This document shows, one piece after another, positions 7,817 to 8,102 of a stretch of DNA of 8,102 nt. The number at the start of each line of letters is the position of its first letter. Position 1 is the stretch's first letter. The stretch comes from Methanosarcina sp. (GTDB lineage: Archaea > Halobacteriota > Methanosarcinia > Methanosarcinales > Methanosarcinaceae). The stretch spans positions 1-8,102 of the forward strand of contig JADGNM010000102.1 in assembly GCA_017883485.1 (NCBI GenBank). The letters are read 5' to 3'. A program made the translations under genes and the position numbers. The notes under the pieces were generated by a model, which was given only the letters and a program-made list of their open reading frames with translations, was not told the origin of the DNA and did no database searches.

Positions 7817-8102
7817 GTTCCCCCTATTTCTCTTTCTTTAAGCGACCAGCCTTACTTTCTCTTGAAAACAAAACTTTTTGGTCATTCTTTCATTTAGCTT
7901 TGCATTCTTACATGTCCTGATGATCAGTAACCTATAGTCTTGGGGCAAATCCCGAAGATAATTTCGATTTATTTTTCCCGATACTCACTCCCATTGATTT
8001 ATGTCACTATCTTAATTTTTAGTTGAATACACTTTATAATTATGTAACTATTCAGCCTCCCCCAAACCAGTTGGCTAATATCGATTTTGACGTAATAGGT
8101 AC
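7817..8102 (-). other. Non-coding leader/promoter region of the sugar operon
   Basis: No reading frame with a family signature is present on either strand. For - strand transcription the best TATA-like stretch is ATAATTATAAAG (about 8033-8044), which would give a leader near 190 nt. A second AT-rich block, AAAAATAAAT, lies near 7966-7977. An odd palindrome, CTGATGATCAG, lies at 7917-7927. None is strong enough to call a promoter outright. Confidence 0.4.
7820..7825 (-). promoter_or_regulatory. Strong ribosome binding site of the first operon gene
   Basis: The - strand reads AGGGGG, close to AGGAGG, 3 nt before the ATG at 7816. It is the most purine-rich such site in the window and fixes the start of the acetyltransferase. 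Confidence 0.6.

Noticed and set aside
7679..7897. A 72-codon + strand frame running into the right-hand spacer
   Set aside because: Most of it overlaps the certain acetyltransferase gene in antisense, and the remainder is low-complexity with no motif.
7817..8102. Possible riboswitch, CRISPR or tRNA in the right-hand spacer
   Set aside because: Only very short inverted repeats were found; no regularly spaced repeats, cloverleaf or conserved aptamer elements are visible.

Overview
The window looks like a piece of a Methanosarcina-type euryarchaeal chromosome. That placement rests on three genes with archaeal signatures: the exosome subunit Csl4, RNA polymerase subunit L (Rpo11), and Sep-tRNA:Cys-tRNA synthase. 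The last occurs mainly in methanogens and a few relatives. Moderate GC, wide AT-rich gaps between genes and GTGA/GGTGA-type ribosome binding sites fit this. The genus is an inference and no tRNA or rRNA marker is present.

Left part (1-2142, + strand) is core information processing. It holds the 3' end of csl4, then rpoL after a 66-bp gap, then a hairpin/T-run terminator candidate. A 231-bp spacer follows, with a candidate promoter and an unusual 14-bp palindrome plus 10-bp tandem repeat, and then pscS. pscS converts phosphoseryl-tRNA(Cys) to cysteinyl-tRNA(Cys). Its partner gene sepS is not in the window.

A 119-bp convergent junction (2143-2261) separates this from the right part (2262-7816), where everything is on the - strand. 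In transcription order the genes are a left-handed beta-helix acetyltransferase, a DegT-family PLP aminotransferase, a Gfo/Idh/MocA oxidoreductase and a UDP-sugar 6-dehydrogenase. After a 153-bp gap comes a polysaccharide-deacetylase-like (CE4) protein. The first four are the four enzyme types needed to turn UDP-GlcNAc into UDP-2,3-diacetamido-2,3-dideoxyglucuronate (WbpA, B, E, D chemistry). They are laid out in the exact reverse of the biochemical order. This sugar occurs in methanogen N-glycans and bacterial O-antigens, so the block is probably a surface-glycan precursor cassette. No glycosyltransferase, 2-epimerase or flippase is in the window.

The oddest local structures are a 34-bp near-perfect direct repeat at the 3' end of the dehydrogenase gene, whose two copies are read in different frames, and the palindrome in front of pscS. 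Bases 7817-8102 have no convincing gene and are probably the leader and promoter region of the sugar operon. I did not find a clearly new multi-gene system. The most open question is what the CE4-like protein does beside this cassette.
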